Positions 1 through 9,095 of a stretch of DNA of 47,676 nt are shown in pieces. The stretch spans positions 290,632 to 338,307 of the forward strand of contig UBJR01000004.1 in NCBI GenBank assembly GCA_900465675.1, given 5' to 3'. The notes under the pieces were generated by a model. It saw only the letters and a program-made list of their open reading frames with translations, was not told the origin of the DNA and made no database searches. Position 1 is the stretch's first letter, and every line of letters starts with the position of its first letter. The DNA comes from Hyphomicrobiales bacterium. GTDB taxonomy: Bacteria > Pseudomonadota > Alphaproteobacteria > Rhizobiales > Rhizobiaceae. The position numbers and the translations under genes are program-made.

Positions 1-28
1 TCTCCCCGCTGGGGAGAAGGAACGCCTA

Positions 29-1825
29 TCAAAACGCCTCGGCGGCGAGTTCCATCATCGTTTCGGCGCCGGTTTCGATGCGGGCCTTGCGCAGCGCCGT
101 CTCGGGCATGATACGCTCCATGTAGAACCTGCCGGTGACGAGCTTGTTCTTCAGGTAATCGGCACGGGCGCTATCGCCATTCGCAAGCGCGTCTTCGGCG
201 GCCTTGGCCATCTTCGCCCACATGTAGCCCAGGACCACGAGGCCGAAGAGGTGCATGTAGTCGGTCGAGCCGGCACCGGCATTGTCGGGCTTGGCCATGG
301 CATTCTGCATGAACCACATGGTTGCCGCCTGGACGTCGTCCAAGCCCTTCTTCAGATGCTTGGTGAAGAAGGCGAGCTTCTCGTCGTTGCGGTTTTCCTC
401 GCAGAAATCACCGATCTCCTTGAACAGCGCCATGACCGCGCGGCCGCCGTTGAGGCCGAGCTTGCGGCCGACGAGATCGAGTGCCTGGATGCCGTTGGCA
501 CCTTCATAGATCATGGCGATGCGGGCATCGCGGACATACTGGCTCATGCCGTGTTCTTCGATATAGCCGTGCCCACCGAAGACCTGCTGGGCCATGACGG
601 CGTGGTCGAAGCCCTTGTCGGTCAAGACACCCTTGAGGATCGGGGTGACCAGACCGAGGATATCGTCGGCCGTCTGGCGTTCCTTGTCGTCTGCTGAACG
701 GTGAGCGATATCGGATTTCAGCGCCGTCCAGAGCAGGAAGGCGCGGCCGGCCTCATTGAAGGCGCGGACGGTCATCAGCGAGCGGCGGATATCCGGGTGA
801 ACGATGATGGGATCGGCCTTCTTTTCCGGCGCCTTGGGGCCGGAGAGCGAACGGCCCTGGATGCGCTCGCGGGCATAATTAACGGCATTCTGATAGGCGA
901 TCTCGGAGATCGACAGGCCCTGCAGGCCGACGCCAAGGCGAGCTTCGTTCATCATCACGAACATGGCGTTGAGGCCGCGGTTCTCGGCACCGATAAGATA
1001 GCCGGTCGCCTCGTCATAGTTCATGACGCAGGTGGCGTTGCCGTGGATGCCCATCTTGTGCTCGATGGCGCCGCAGGAAACGGCGTTGCGATCCCCCGGT
1101 GCGCCGTCTTCCTTGACGATGAATTTCGGGACGATGAAGAGCGAGATGCCCTTGGTGCCTTCAGGCGCGCCCTCGATGCGGGCGAGCACCAGATGGACGA
1201 TATTGCCGGTCATGCCGTGTTCGCCGGCGGAGATGAAGATTTTCTGGCCCGAAATCTTGTAGCTGCCGTCGCCCTGCGGCACGGCCTTGGTGCGCAGCAG
1301 GCCGAGATCGGTGCCGCAATGCGGTTCGGTGAGGTTCATGGTGCCGGACCATTCGCCGGAAACCATCTTCGGCAGGTAGGTCTGCTTCTGCTCGTCGGAG
1401 CCATGGACGAGGATCGCGGCAATCGCGCCCTGGGTCAGGCCTGGATACATCATCAGCGACATGTTGGCGGCGGAGGTATATTCGCCGACGGCGGCGTGCA
1501 GCGTGTAGGGCAGGCCCTGGCCGCCGAACTCTTCCGGCACGGCAAGGCCGGTCCAGCCGCCCTGGCAATAGGCGTCGTAAGCTTCCTTGAAGCCCTTGGG
1601 GACGGTCACGGAGCCATCGTCGGCGCGCTTGCAGCCTTCCTGATCGCCCGAATAGTTCAGCGGGAAAAGCACCTCCTCGGCGACCTTTGCGGCCTCACCA
1701 AGAATGGCCTCGATCATGTCAGGCGTGGCGTCCGCGAAGCCCGGGAGATTGTTGTAACGCTCCAGACCCAGCACGTCGTTCAGCACGAAGAGCGTGTCGT
1801 TAACCGGGGCCTTGTAGACTGGCAT
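29..1825 (-). CDS. Acyl-CoA dehydrogenase, long DmdC/FadE-like type
   Basis: FAD-dependent acyl-CoA dehydrogenase of 598 residues that would introduce the 2,3-double bond into an acyl-CoA in the cytoplasm. The N-terminal and middle domains carry the family pattern ([22 protein letters not shown]). The C-terminal domain has [14 protein letters not shown] and then [13 protein letters not shown], in which Glu441 is the likely catalytic base. The roughly 600-residue length and the extra C-terminal helical region match the DmdC/FadE-like subgroup rather than the 380-residue short-chain enzymes. An in-frame GTG/ATG extension of 15 residues exists, but the start at 1825 has GGAGG directly upstream and begins MPVYKAPV, typical of the subgroup. 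A perfect palindrome about 65 bases upstream suggests dedicated control. The true substrate (fatty acyl, branched-chain or methylmercaptopropionyl-CoA) cannot be read from sequence. Confidence 0.93.
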   Translation of the reverse strand: MPVYKAPVNDTLFVLNDVLGLERYNNLPGFADATPDMIEAILGEAAKVAEEVLFPLNYSGDQEGCKRADDGSVTVPKGFKEAYDAYCQGGWTGLAVPEEFGGQGLPYTLHAAVGEYTSAANMSLMMYPGLTQGAIAAILVHGSDEQKQTYLPKMVSGEWSGTMNLTEPHCGTDLGLLRTKAVPQGDGSYKISGQKIFISAGEHGMTGNIVHLVLARIEGAPEGTKGISLFIVPKFIVKEDGAPGDRNAVSCGAIEHKMGIHGNATCVMNYDEATGYLIGAENRGLNAMFVMMNEARLGVGLQGLSISEIAYQNAVNYARERIQGRSLSGPKAPEKKADPIIVHPDIRRSLMTVRAFNEAGRAFLLWTALKSDIAHRSADDKERQTADDILGLVTPILKGVLTDKGFDHAVMAQQVFGGHGYIEEHGMSQYVRDARIAMIYEGANGIQALDLVGRKLGLNGGRAVMALFKEIGDFCEENRNDEKLAFFTKHLKKGLDDVQAATMWFMQNAMAKPDNAGAGSTDYMHLFGLVVLGYMWAKMAKAAEDALANGDSARADYLKNKLVTGRFYMERIMPETALRKARIETGAETMMELAAEAF

Positions 1826-1889
1826 CGTTCGAATTCCTCCAATTCGCAGACCGGACCGAGACCGGCACATGGCAGTGTCTTACAAAATA

Positions 1890-1911
1890 TTGACGTTTGC
1901 GTAAACGTCAA
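1890..1911. promoter_or_regulatory. Palindromic operator upstream of acyl-CoA dehydrogenase
   Basis: Perfect inverted repeat with arms TTGACGTTT and AAACGTCAA separated by GCGT, about 65 bases upstream of the acyl-CoA dehydrogenase start. The ACGTnnnnACGT layout resembles operators described for MerR-type regulators of branched-chain amino acid and fatty acid catabolism (LiuR type). The regulator itself is not in this window, so its identity is inferred. Confidence 0.6.
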
Positions 1912-1979
1912 ATTTTGCATTCGCGCGAATTTGTGAAGAGTCCGAGGCGGTCCGTCTCCAACCTGTAAGCACCGATGCG

Positions 1980-2282
1980 TCAGTGAAGCTCCGCCGAGAG
2001 GGCGGACTGCCTGCGGATCACGTCGCTCATGGCTTTCAGAAGAGTGGAAAACTCCTCGAGCACCAGACCGAAATAGGCGTCATCAGTCTCCGCCAGAGCG
2101 CTGACGGAGGTGCAGGCGTTGAAGATCAACTTGTCGAGATTGTCGTTGCGGTCGAAGACGCCGTCGCAGAGATCGTCGTCGCGGAGCGTATGAAGCTCAT
2201 CAACGATCTTGCGGATCAGCGAGCGGCGCTGCCAGCGATGCATGTTTACGATGTTTTTCTGCGCATGCCGGATTTCGGACAT
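1980..2282 (-). CDS. Small hypothetical protein (100 aa)
   Basis: No family recognised. The product is about 100 residues, soluble, mostly helical and rich in charged residues, beginning MSEIRHAQKNIVNMHRW and containing a regular leucine pattern (FSTLLKAMSDVIRR) that could pair helices. The ATG at 2282 has no clear ribosome binding site. A TTG five codons upstream (2297) has a weak GGGGA at better spacing and is an alternative start. It lies downstream of another small gene on the same strand with a gap under 70 bases, so the two may be co-transcribed. Coding is supported by the open frame and codon usage like its neighbours. Confidence 0.5.
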   Translation of the reverse strand: MSEIRHAQKNIVNMHRWQRRSLIRKIVDELHTLRDDDLCDGVFDRNDNLDKLIFNACTSVSALAETDDAYFGLVLEEFSTLLKAMSDVIRRQSALSAELH

Positions 2283-2343
2283 CAGGTCTGTAAACAAGAA
2301 ATGGTCCCCGTGAGCTGGCTCACCATATCCGGCTTTTGTAACG

Positions 2344-2532
2344 CTATCGTGTGAGCCGCGGGCGCAGGCAATTTGCCATCAGTTCCTGCTTCGTGGCGAA
2401 GTGCCCGAAGAGCTGAACGAGCTCGCGCTCCTGCTTCTTGTCCAACCCCTGTTTGCGGGCGAAATCGCTGACGCTCCACACTTTTCTGGCATCGAGCAGC
2501 GAGGTGATCTTGGGGTCGATATGCGAGCTCAT
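2344..2532 (-). CDS. Small hypothetical protein (62 aa)
   Basis: Short soluble protein beginning MSSHIDPKITSLLDARKVW, without recognised domain. The segment SVSDFARKQGLDKKQERELVQLFG has helix-turn-helix-like spacing, but it is too short to call. The start at 2532 is chosen because GGAGGG sits at the right distance; an upstream in-frame ATG would lie on top of that site. Strong translation signals and the position in front of the 100-residue gene on the same strand make it a credible real gene, probably a small rhizobial conserved protein. Confidence 0.6.
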   Translation of the reverse strand: MSSHIDPKITSLLDARKVWSVSDFARKQGLDKKQERELVQLFGHFATKQELMANCLRPRLTR

Positions 2533-2672
2533 GGAAATGCCCTCCTTCAAGGCGTCATATCAACGCGGAAGGCAGGGCCGGAGTTCCTGCTGGACAACAG
2601 TTTTTGAGCGTTATTCTGACGCAGGCAAAGCGGCGGCGAAATGTGTGATCACGCCCCGCTCGAGGCGAGCCT

Positions 2673-3572
2673 TCAGACGCTGAGTGCCGGATGCGCCAGC
2701 GGCGGTGCGGCCTTGGCAAATTTCTTCGCGCCGGCAACGCAGGCAACGACGGCGAGCGTGGCCGCCAGCATGCCCCAGCTGACACTTTCCCCGAGCAGCG
2801 TTGCGGCGAGCACCAGACTGAAGAACGGCTGCAGCAGCTGCAGCTGGCCGACCCCGGCAATGCCGCCGAGCGCCAGGCCGTGATACCAGAAGATGAAGCC
2901 GATCAGCATGCTGAACAGCGAGACATAGGCGAGACCAAGCCAGGATGGGTTGCTTATAGAGGGTAGCGTTTCAGGCATGGCCACGACCGAGAGCACTAAC
3001 ATCAGCGGCAGAGAGAGGACTAGCGCCCAGGAAATTACCTGCCAGCCGCCGAGCTTGCGGGAAAGCCGCGCGCCCTCGGCATAACCGAGACCGCAGACGA
3101 TGATCGCGGCAAGCATCAAGAGATCGCTTGGCGATATTGCGCCGCCGCTCTGGATCAGGGCGAAACCGGCAACGATGGCGCTGCCCAGGCAGGAGAACAG
3201 CCAGAAGACCGGTTGCGGCCGCTCGCCGCCCCTCAGAACACCGAAGATCGCCGTCGAGAGCGGCAACAGGCCGATGAAGACGGTCGAATGCGCCGAGGTG
3301 ATGTGTTTCAGTGCCAGCGCCGTCAACAGCGGGAAGCCAACGACGACGCCGAGGGCAACGACGACGAGCGGCAGCAGATCACCACGCTGCGGGCGCTTTT
3401 CGCGAAACAGAAGCAGAAGCCCGCCGGCCAGGATGCCGGCGATCGCGCCGCGCGCCACAGTGAGGAACACTGGGTCGAAACTCGCCACGGCAACTCGGGT
3501 CGCGGGTAGCGAGCCGCTGAAAATGAGAATCCCCACAAAGCCACTGAGCCAACCGGCTGCCGTTCTGTCCAT
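2673..3572 (-). CDS. EamA (DMT superfamily) permease
   Basis: Inner-membrane transporter of about 299 residues with ten predicted hydrophobic helices arranged as two EamA repeats, the family layout for small-metabolite exporters. The first helix is GWLSGFVGILIFSGSLPATRVAVA. The C-terminal repeat contains SLFSMLIGFIFWYHGLALGGIAGVGQLQLLQPFFSLVLAATLLGE, a hallmark stretch of the family. Two ATGs (3578 and 3572) are possible. AGGAG is only one base from the first and seven from the second, so 3572 is preferred. It is transcribed divergently from a MocR regulator across an 80-base gap holding a palindrome, which suggests that the regulator controls this exporter. Substrate unknown, possibly an amino acid or vitamin B6 related compound. 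Confidence 0.9.
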   Translation of the reverse strand: MDRTAAGWLSGFVGILIFSGSLPATRVAVASFDPVFLTVARGAIAGILAGGLLLLFREKRPQRGDLLPLVVVALGVVVGFPLLTALALKHITSAHSTVFIGLLPLSTAIFGVLRGGERPQPVFWLFSCLGSAIVAGFALIQSGGAISPSDLLMLAAIIVCGLGYAEGARLSRKLGGWQVISWALVLSLPLMLVLSVVAMPETLPSISNPSWLGLAYVSLFSMLIGFIFWYHGLALGGIAGVGQLQLLQPFFSLVLAATLLGESVSWGMLAATLAVVACVAGAKKFAKAAPPLAHPALSV

Positions 3573-3636
3573 CTGCATGCTCCTGTTCTCACCTGCTATG
3601 AACCCGAGGGCATGGCATTGCCAGCAACAGTGCGGT

Positions 3637-3654
3637 ACAGTTTGCACAAACTGT
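3637..3654. promoter_or_regulatory. Palindrome abutting the MocR start codon
   Basis: Perfect inverted repeat with arms ACAGTTTG and CAAACTGT separated by CA. It ends one base before the ATG at 3656 of the MocR gene and lies in the divergent gap to the EamA transporter. It occupies the place where a ribosome binding site should be. It is probably the operator for the MocR protein, controlling both genes. Confidence 0.55.
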
Positions 3655-3655
3655 T

Positions 3656-5101
3656 ATGGACACGGATACAGCACAGATGGATCAGACGATCAAGAATCCG
3701 GAGAGCGGCAAGCGCATCGGCGCCGTGATGACGGAGATACGCAGGCGGATATCCGGGCGGGAACTGGTGGCAGGTTCACGGTTGCCTTCGGTGCGGGCCT
3801 TCGCCAAGACCATGCATGTCTCGGCCTCGACCGTGGTCGAGGCCTACGAGCGGTTGGCGGCCGAAGGCCTTATTCGCTCACGCCCGGGATCGGGCTTTTA
3901 CGCATCCAGCCCACCAGCACCGCTGACGCTGTCCGATATCGGACCGAAACTCGACCGGGCGATCGATCCGCTCTGGGTCTACCGGCAATCGCTGGAAGAC
4001 AGCCCTGCCCTGCTGAAGCCCGGATGCGGGTGGCTGCCGGAAAGCTGGATGCCGGTCGATGCGATGCGAAAGGCGCTGCGGACCATTGCCCGCGGAGAGG
4101 ATGCCGTTCTTGCCAATTACGGAACGCCGCTCGGCCAGCTTCCACTGCGGCAACTGCTATCCCGGCGGATGAACGAACGCGGTATCCCGGCCTCCCCTGA
4201 TCACATCATCCTGACGGAATCCGGCACCCAGGCGATCGATCTGGTCTGCCGGTTCCTGATTGAGCCGGGCGATACGGTGATCGTCGATGATCCCTGTTAC
4301 TTCAACTTTCATGCGCTGCTGCGCGCCAATCGCGCTAGGGCCGTCGCGGTGCCGATGACACCGCATGGCCCCGATATCGAAGCCTTCGAGCAAGCGATCG
4401 AACAGCACCGGCCGCGGCTCTACATCACCAACTCGGCCATCCACAACCCAACCGGAGCCACCTGCTCCGCCGTTGTCGCGCACAAGCTGCTAAAGCTGGC
4501 AGAGCGGGCCAACATGACAATCATCGAGGACGATATCTTCGCCGATCTGGAGCATGAACCCTCGCCGCGGCTGGCCGCTTTCGATGGTTTGGAGCGGGTC
4601 GTGCATGTCGGCAGCTTCTCGAAGACGATTTCGACTTCGGTGCGTTGCGGGTTCATCGCAGCGAAGCCGGAATGGGTCGAACCGCTGATTGATCTCAAGC
4701 TGGTGACGAGCATTGGCGGCGGCAGGCTCAATGCCGAACTCATACTGCTGCTTCTGACCGACGGCAGCTACCGCAAGCATCTCGATACGCTGAAGGTCCG
4801 GCTTTCCAAGGCCATGGACGACACGATCGGCCGATTAGCCGGGCTCGGCATCGAGCCATGGATCCGGCCACGATCCGGGATTTTCCTGTGGTGCCGGCTG
4901 CCTGATGGGATCAATGCCGGAGACATCGCGCAGGCCTGCCTTGCCGATAATGTTGTGCTGGCGCCCGGCAACGCCTTCAGCCTCTCGCAGACATCCAACA
5001 GCTACCTGCGCTTCAACGCCGCGCAATGCGATGATCCGCGCATCTACCACTCGCTGGAAAGAGCGCTGAAAGCGGCCCGTCAGATGCCCGCGATCAGGTA
5101 G
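3656..5101 (+). CDS. MocR-type regulator (GntR HTH fused to aminotransferase fold)
   Basis: Chimeric transcription factor of 481 residues. Residues about 15-85 form a GntR winged helix (LPSVRAFAKTMHVSASTVVEAYERL). Residues about 120-475 form a fold-type I PLP aminotransferase domain. The PLP-binding lysine is in GSFSK (Lys323) and the upstream Asp in IIEDDIFADLE binds the cofactor ring, so PLP binding looks intact. MocR proteins sense PLP or amino-acid adducts and usually act on a divergent gene, here the EamA permease. No Shine-Dalgarno sequence precedes the first ATG and a palindrome sits there instead; Met8 is the only other start that keeps the DNA-binding domain. The 3' end overlaps the convergent diguanylate cyclase by 22 bases. 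Confidence 0.93.
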   Translation: MDTDTAQMDQTIKNPESGKRIGAVMTEIRRRISGRELVAGSRLPSVRAFAKTMHVSASTVVEAYERLAAEGLIRSRPGSGFYASSPPAPLTLSDIGPKLDRAIDPLWVYRQSLEDSPALLKPGCGWLPESWMPVDAMRKALRTIARGEDAVLANYGTPLGQLPLRQLLSRRMNERGIPASPDHIILTESGTQAIDLVCRFLIEPGDTVIVDDPCYFNFHALLRANRARAVAVPMTPHGPDIEAFEQAIEQHRPRLYITNSAIHNPTGATCSAVVAHKLLKLAERANMTIIEDDIFADLEHEPSPRLAAFDGLERVVHVGSFSKTISTSVRCGFIAAKPEWVEPLIDLKLVTSIGGGRLNAELILLLLTDGSYRKHLDTLKVRLSKAMDDTIGRLAGLGIEPWIRPRSGIFLWCRLPDGINAGDIAQACLADNVVLAPGNAFSLSQTSNSYLRFNAAQCDDPRIYHSLERALKAARQMPAIR

Positions 5102-6108
5102 CGGTCACGGCCCGCAGCCTTCGCTTGGTAGAGCGCGGTATCGACGACCTTGAGAAGATCGATACGGTTCGTCCCGGCCTGCGGTGCCAAGGCCCCACCG
5201 ATGCTGAGGCGGGCAAAAACTGTCTGGCCCTCGACCTCGAAAGGCTGGCGGAACGCCGCCACCAGCCGGTCGGCGACCGAGGATAGAGCGGCTGCATTCG
5301 GCGGATTGGGAACGAAGAGCGCAAATTCGTCGCCGCCCATGCGCACCGCGATATCACCTGCCCGGACGACGGCGCGGATGCGGTTTGCGGCTTCGCGCAG
5401 CACTTCGTCGCCAGCATGGTGGCCGAGACGGTCGTTGATGCCCTTGAAGCCATCCATATCGAGATAGAGAGCGCCGAAGGTCTGGCCTGCCGCAAGCGAT
5501 CTGTCGAGTTCGCCATCGACCAGCGCCGCGAGAGCCGAGCGATTGTAGAAGCCGGTGAGCGGATCGGTCATCGCCGCAGCCCTTAGACTGGTTTCGGCGA
5601 GGCCCATGATCATGTTGGCCTTCTGCAGGCGGAGCAAGGCGCTTGCGACCAGCGCGAAGCGGCGGAGGCTGTCGATTTCGACTTCCGAGAGATCCCGCGG
5701 CCTCGTATCGAGAATGCAGAAGGCGCCGACAGCGAGGCTGTCATCGGTTTCGATCGGCGCGCCGGCGTAGATGCGAAAATGCGGATGACCCTCGACATAG
5801 GGCATGCGCGACAATTCCGGATGGCGCTGCAGGTCGGGGACGATGACGAGATCGTTGGCGTAGACGACGCGGGTGCAGATGGAGAGATCGCGCGAGCACT
5901 CGGCGAGCTGCATTCCGGCCTGGCCGGCGATCCGCTGCCAATCCTCGTCGATGATGTTGATGGCGGCAAAGGGCGTGCCGAAGACGCCGCGGGCGAGTTC
6001 GGCCAGGGCGGCAAGTTCCGGCGTCGGACTGCGGCTCGCAGCATTCAAGGCGCGAACAGCGAGCAATCTTTCAGCTTCATTGGCGGGGAGCCGGACAACC
6101 TGTCCCAT
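5080..6108 (-). CDS. GAF-GGDEF diguanylate cyclase
   Basis: Cytoplasmic signalling enzyme of 342 residues predicted to make cyclic di-GMP from two GTP. Residues about 30-155 form a GAF sensor domain (FAAINIIDEDWQRI, FRIYAGAPIETDDSLAVGAFCILD). Residues about 175-335 form the GGDEF domain, with an intact active-site loop GGDEF at 258-262. RAGD lies exactly five residues upstream, the RxxD product-inhibition site, so feedback inhibition is likely. No membrane segment or receiver domain is present; the input is presumably a small ligand of the GAF domain. It is a single gene, convergent with the MocR gene. Confidence 0.93.
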   Translation of the reverse strand: MGQVVRLPANEAERLLAVRALNAASRSPTPELAALAELARGVFGTPFAAINIIDEDWQRIAGQAGMQLAECSRDLSICTRVVYANDLVIVPDLQRHPELSRMPYVEGHPHFRIYAGAPIETDDSLAVGAFCILDTRPRDLSEVEIDSLRRFALVASALLRLQKANMIMGLAETSLRAAAMTDPLTGFYNRSALAALVDGELDRSLAAGQTFGALYLDMDGFKGINDRLGHHAGDEVLREAANRIRAVVRAGDIAVRMGGDEFALFVPNPPNAAALSSVADRLVAAFRQPFEVEGQTVFARLSIGGALAPQAGTNRIDLLKVVDTALYQAKAAGRDRYLIAGI

Positions 6109-6280
6109 TCCAAACCTCCGTCGTCAGTCACGAACTGCTTAAACATGATGCCATGATTCGCGAACGCAAGTGCTGAAGTTCCACGAATATTAACAATGCC
6201 TTGCTGGCAGCAATCTCCGGCAGCGGACATTGGCCCGGAAAGCTGGTAAACTTGAACTGCACTTGCAACCGGAGGAGCGC

Positions 6281-6700
6281 ATGGACGACCATCGCGCCAT
6301 TGCAGATCTCATCGCACGCCAGTTTGCCCATCTGAGCTGGACTTACGGTGCTGGGCCTGAAGCCGATGGCTTCATGGAGGACTTCCATCCGGATGCCCAG
6401 CTATTCGCATCGGCGCGCCCGGCAAGAGCGCAGACGGCAGCCAAGTTTCTCGAGCGCATGGAAGGCCTGTCGCAGACCTCCCTTCGGGCCTTTGCCGAGC
6501 GCTGTCCTGCAAGCAAGATCCTGGTTTTCGGCAATATCGCCGTCGCCGTTGCCAGTTGCGAGGCGATCGAGAATGGACGCGATCGCAGCAACAATGTCGA
6601 GATGATGCTGCTGGTGAAGGGCAGTGATGGCTGGAAGATTGCCGCCCAGGCATGGGACCGGGTCCCCGCCGGCGACGACTTTCCGGACTGGCTTTCATAA
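6281..6700 (+). CDS. SnoaL/NTF2-like protein
   Basis: Small soluble protein of 139 residues with the compact alpha-plus-beta pattern of the NTF2-like (SnoaL/DUF4440) cone fold: an N-terminal helix DDHRAIADLIARQFAHLSW, FHPDAQLFA, and the closing strands GNIAVAVASCEAIENGRD and MMLLVKGSDGWKIAAQAWDRV. Such proteins serve as small-molecule isomerases, hydrolases or simple binding pockets, and the sequence does not say which. The start at 6281 has GGAGGAG four bases before it, so the upstream in-frame extension is rejected. It lies close upstream of another small gene on the same strand. Confidence 0.75.
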   Translation: MDDHRAIADLIARQFAHLSWTYGAGPEADGFMEDFHPDAQLFASARPARAQTAAKFLERMEGLSQTSLRAFAERCPASKILVFGNIAVAVASCEAIENGRDRSNNVEMMLLVKGSDGWKIAAQAWDRVPAGDDFPDWLS

Positions 6701-6776
6701 CCGGCTGTTGCTTCCGCCGACAGACGCGTTACATTTCGCTGGCTAACCGAAGAATGAGCTTGGGAGGAGCGATTTC

Positions 6777-7148
6777 ATGAGACGCATGTGGCCTGAGGAA
6801 TTCAATTTCGTTCTCAAGGATGCGGAGGAAGTGGTGCTGGACCTTCCAGCGGTGACCCACGAGGATGGGACGCATGGCGCCGCCACCCGTCGCAACGCGC
6901 TGAAGGTTCGTATTCCACAGGAAGACTACGAGCGGATCTGGCCTCTGGCCGAGGCCCGTTATCGCCTCGACGGCCGATTTGCCGGCAAGGCGATTACCCT
7001 GATCACCACCAACCCCCATTATCACGCCTGGCATCCGGCCGACGGCGGCAGCGCCGACCTGACGTCGGATAGCGGCAGGCACTACACGACGAAATATGTC
7101 GTCGTGCATTTTCTCCTCGATGACGTCAGGGAGGTAGCGGCGGCCTGA
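6777..7148 (+). CDS. Hypothetical protein (123 aa)
   Basis: Soluble protein of 123 residues with no recognised family. It begins MRRMWPEEFNFVLKDAEEVV, holds a central DFRxx-like region rich in charged residues (RIPQEDYERIWPLAEARY) and ends with beta-strand-like KYVVVHFLLDDVREV. GGGAGGAG is well spaced before the ATG. It follows the NTF2-like gene by about 76 bases on the same strand and is convergent with the trans-sulfuration enzyme gene, 12 bases away. The good start signal and family-like composition support a real gene. Confidence 0.7.
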   Translation: MRRMWPEEFNFVLKDAEEVVLDLPAVTHEDGTHGAATRRNALKVRIPQEDYERIWPLAEARYRLDGRFAGKAITLITTNPHYHAWHPADGGSADLTSDSGRHYTTKYVVVHFLLDDVREVAAA

Positions 7149-7160
7149 GGCCGCCCGCCC

Positions 7161-8444
7161 TTACGCTTCGTCGAGCGCCAATGCCAGATCGGCGATCAGG
7201 TCGTCGGGATGCTCTATGCCGATCGACAGCCGGATCGTCGATTCCAGTACGCCGATGCGCTGGCGCACATCTGCCGGAACGCCCGAATGCGTCATCGTTG
7301 CCGGGTGAGAGGCCAGGGATTCCGTTCCGCCGAGGCTGACGGCGAGCTTGAAGATCTTCAAGGCGTTCAGGAATTTGAACGAGGCCGGCTGGCCGCCCTT
7401 GATGTCGAAGGAGAAGGTCGAGCCCGCGCCGCTGCATTGCGTGGCGAATGTCTGCCCAACCGGCGACTGCGCGTCGTTGTAGGGCAGATAATGGATCCGC
7501 TCGACCTTCGGGTGATCGCGCAGGAAACCGGCAACCGCCTCGGCATTGCTGTTTGCCCGCTCCATGCGGATCTGCAGCGTTTCCAGCGACCGCCCGAGCA
7601 TCCAGCAGGAATGCGGATCGAGTTGCGTGCCGATGGCACCGCGCAGCGCCTTCACCTGCTTCATCACAGCCTTGCGGCCAAGGGCGGCACCGGCGATCAG
7701 GTCCGAGTGCCCGCCGACATATTTGGTCAACGAATAGAGCGAGATATCGGCGCCATGCTCGATCGGCCGCTGGAAGACCGGGCCGAGCAGCGTGTTGTCG
7801 CAGGCGACGATCGGGGTGTGACCCTGCTTCCTGCCGATCGCATCGGCGACGCGGCGGATCATTGCGACATCGACCAGACTGTTGGTCGGATTGGCCGGCG
7901 TTTCGATCAGAATGACCGAAACGCGGCCTTTGGCCATGGCCTCTTCGGCTGCTGCCTCTACTGACGTTTCGCTGACACCATCGGCAAAACCAACGGCCGA
8001 GACGCCGAGATTGAGGAAGGTCCGCGCGAGCAACGTTTCCGTGCCGCCGTAGAGCGGCTGGGAGTGGAGCACTGTATCGCCGGGGCGAACGAAGGCGAGC
8101 AGCGTCGTGGCGATCGCCGACATGCCCGATGAAAACAGCACGCAGCTTTCCGTCCGCTCATAGACGGCAAGACGATCCTCGACGATCTCGCTGTTCGGGT
8201 GGTTGAAGCGCGAATAGACGAGACCAGCTCCCTTGCCTTCCGGCGGCTCCTTCCGGCCGGAGACATAGTCGAAGAAGTCGCGGCCATCTTCGGCGGACTT
8301 GAAGACGAAGGTGGAGGTCAGGAAGACCGGCGGCTTGACGGCGCCTTCGGAGAGTTCGGGATCATAGCCATAGTTCAGCATCTGGGTTTCCGGATGCAGG
8401 GCATGATTGCCGATATGGGTTCTCGAAGGGTGCGGCGCAGTCAT
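7161..8444 (-). CDS. Cys/Met metabolism PLP enzyme (methionine gamma-lyase / cystathionine gamma-synthase family)
   Basis: PLP enzyme of 427 residues in the trans-sulfuration family. The cofactor lysine is Lys241 in [22 protein letters not shown] and [13 protein letters not shown] (the Tyr and Arg that hold the phosphate in the neighbouring subunit) are intact, as is [19 protein letters not shown] near the C-terminus. An insertion ([16 protein letters not shown]) typical of the rhizobial cystathionine gamma-synthase-like branch is present. The reaction may be gamma-elimination of methionine or gamma-replacement, and sequence alone does not decide. It is divergent from an Lrp/AsnC regulator; an inverted repeat lies between, suggesting amino-acid-responsive control as for other Lrp-paired amino acid catabolic enzymes. 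Confidence 0.9.
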   Translation of the reverse strand: MTAPHPSRTHIGNHALHPETQMLNYGYDPELSEGAVKPPVFLTSTFVFKSAEDGRDFFDYVSGRKEPPEGKGAGLVYSRFNHPNSEIVEDRLAVYERTESCVLFSSGMSAIATTLLAFVRPGDTVLHSQPLYGGTETLLARTFLNLGVSAVGFADGVSETSVEAAAEEAMAKGRVSVILIETPANPTNSLVDVAMIRRVADAIGRKQGHTPIVACDNTLLGPVFQRPIEHGADISLYSLTKYVGGHSDLIAGAALGRKAVMKQVKALRGAIGTQLDPHSCWMLGRSLETLQIRMERANSNAEAVAGFLRDHPKVERIHYLPYNDAQSPVGQTFATQCSGAGSTFSFDIKGGQPASFKFLNALKIFKLAVSLGGTESLASHPATMTHSGVPADVRQRIGVLESTIRLSIGIEHPDDLIADLALALDEA

Positions 8445-8479
8445 CGGATGTCTCCTCGATCGATGTCACGGTTTTCGCA

Positions 8480-8501
8480 CCGCAAATTATATCAAATGCG
8501 G
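8480..8501. promoter_or_regulatory. Candidate Lrp/AsnC operator
   Basis: Inverted repeat with outer arms CCGCA and TGCGG around an AT-rich centre (AATTATATCAAA), in the divergent gap between the PLP lyase and the Lrp/AsnC gene. The GC arms and flexible AT centre fit the layout of sites bound by local Lrp-family regulators. Confidence 0.5.
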
Positions 8502-8569
8502 CGGCACTTTCTTGCTATTTCGCGCGGCATGATGTTCCACAGAGCAACTTATTGCGGAGTTTCATCAGC

Positions 8570-9028
8570 ATGACGCAGAAAATTGCCGACGAGATCGATC
8601 GCCGTATCCTCCGGGAGTTGGCAGCCGATGCACGTATCACCAACAACGAGCTGGCCGAGCGCGTCGGGCTATCGGCTTCCGCCTGCCTGAGGCGATTGCG
8701 GCGGCTCGAGGAGACCGGTGTGATCAAGGGTTACACGGCGCTGATCGATCCCGCCGTCGAGGGCTGGACGATGACGGCGATCGCCTCGATCCGGCTCAGC
8801 CGCCAGCACGAGGACGAGATCCAGATGTTCGAGAATGCAGTACGCGGCTGGGACGAAGTACTGGAGTGCCATCTGGTCACCGGCTCGAAAGACTATGTGC
8901 TGAAAGTGATGAGTGCCGGGCTTGAACAGTACGAACGTTTCATCAAGGACAAGATCGCCAAGCTGAAATGCGTCGATACGATCGAGACCAGCTTCGTGAT
9001 GAACACGATCAAAGCGCGGCGCTCCTAA
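8570..9028 (+). CDS. Lrp/AsnC family regulator
   Basis: Feast/famine regulator of 152 residues. Residues about 5-60 form the AsnC winged helix (DRRILRELAADARITNNELAERVGLSASACLRRLRRLEETG). Residues about 65-145 form the RAM ligand-binding and oligomerisation domain (VLECHLVTGSKDYVLKV). The start at 8570 has GGAG ten bases upstream; an ATG six codons earlier lacks a site. It is divergently transcribed from a methionine gamma-lyase-like enzyme, so it is the likely local amino-acid-responsive activator of that gene. Confidence 0.93.
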   Translation: MTQKIADEIDRRILRELAADARITNNELAERVGLSASACLRRLRRLEETGVIKGYTALIDPAVEGWTMTAIASIRLSRQHEDEIQMFENAVRGWDEVLECHLVTGSKDYVLKVMSAGLEQYERFIKDKIAKLKCVDTIETSFVMNTIKARRS

Positions 9029-9079
9029 GCCCCGGAAAAGCGCAGCAAAGATCCAAACGTTAAAAAATTCTCACGCAAG

Positions 9080-9095
9080 TTAACGGGTTGTTTAC
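9080..9095 (+). promoter_or_regulatory. CtrA-like box upstream of podJ
   Basis: TTAA, seven bases, then TTTAC: one mismatch from the alphaproteobacterial CtrA consensus TTAA-N7-TTAAC. It lies in the 255-base gap between the Lrp gene and the PodJ-like gene, about 190 bases before the ATG. A cell-cycle promoter for podJ is consistent with the family's role. The rest of the gap shows nothing else recognisable. Confidence 0.4.

Noticed and set aside
701..1936. Plus-strand open frame (411 codons) across the acyl-CoA dehydrogenase
   Set aside because: It is the complement of a confidently assigned enzyme, with no ribosome binding site and no domain.
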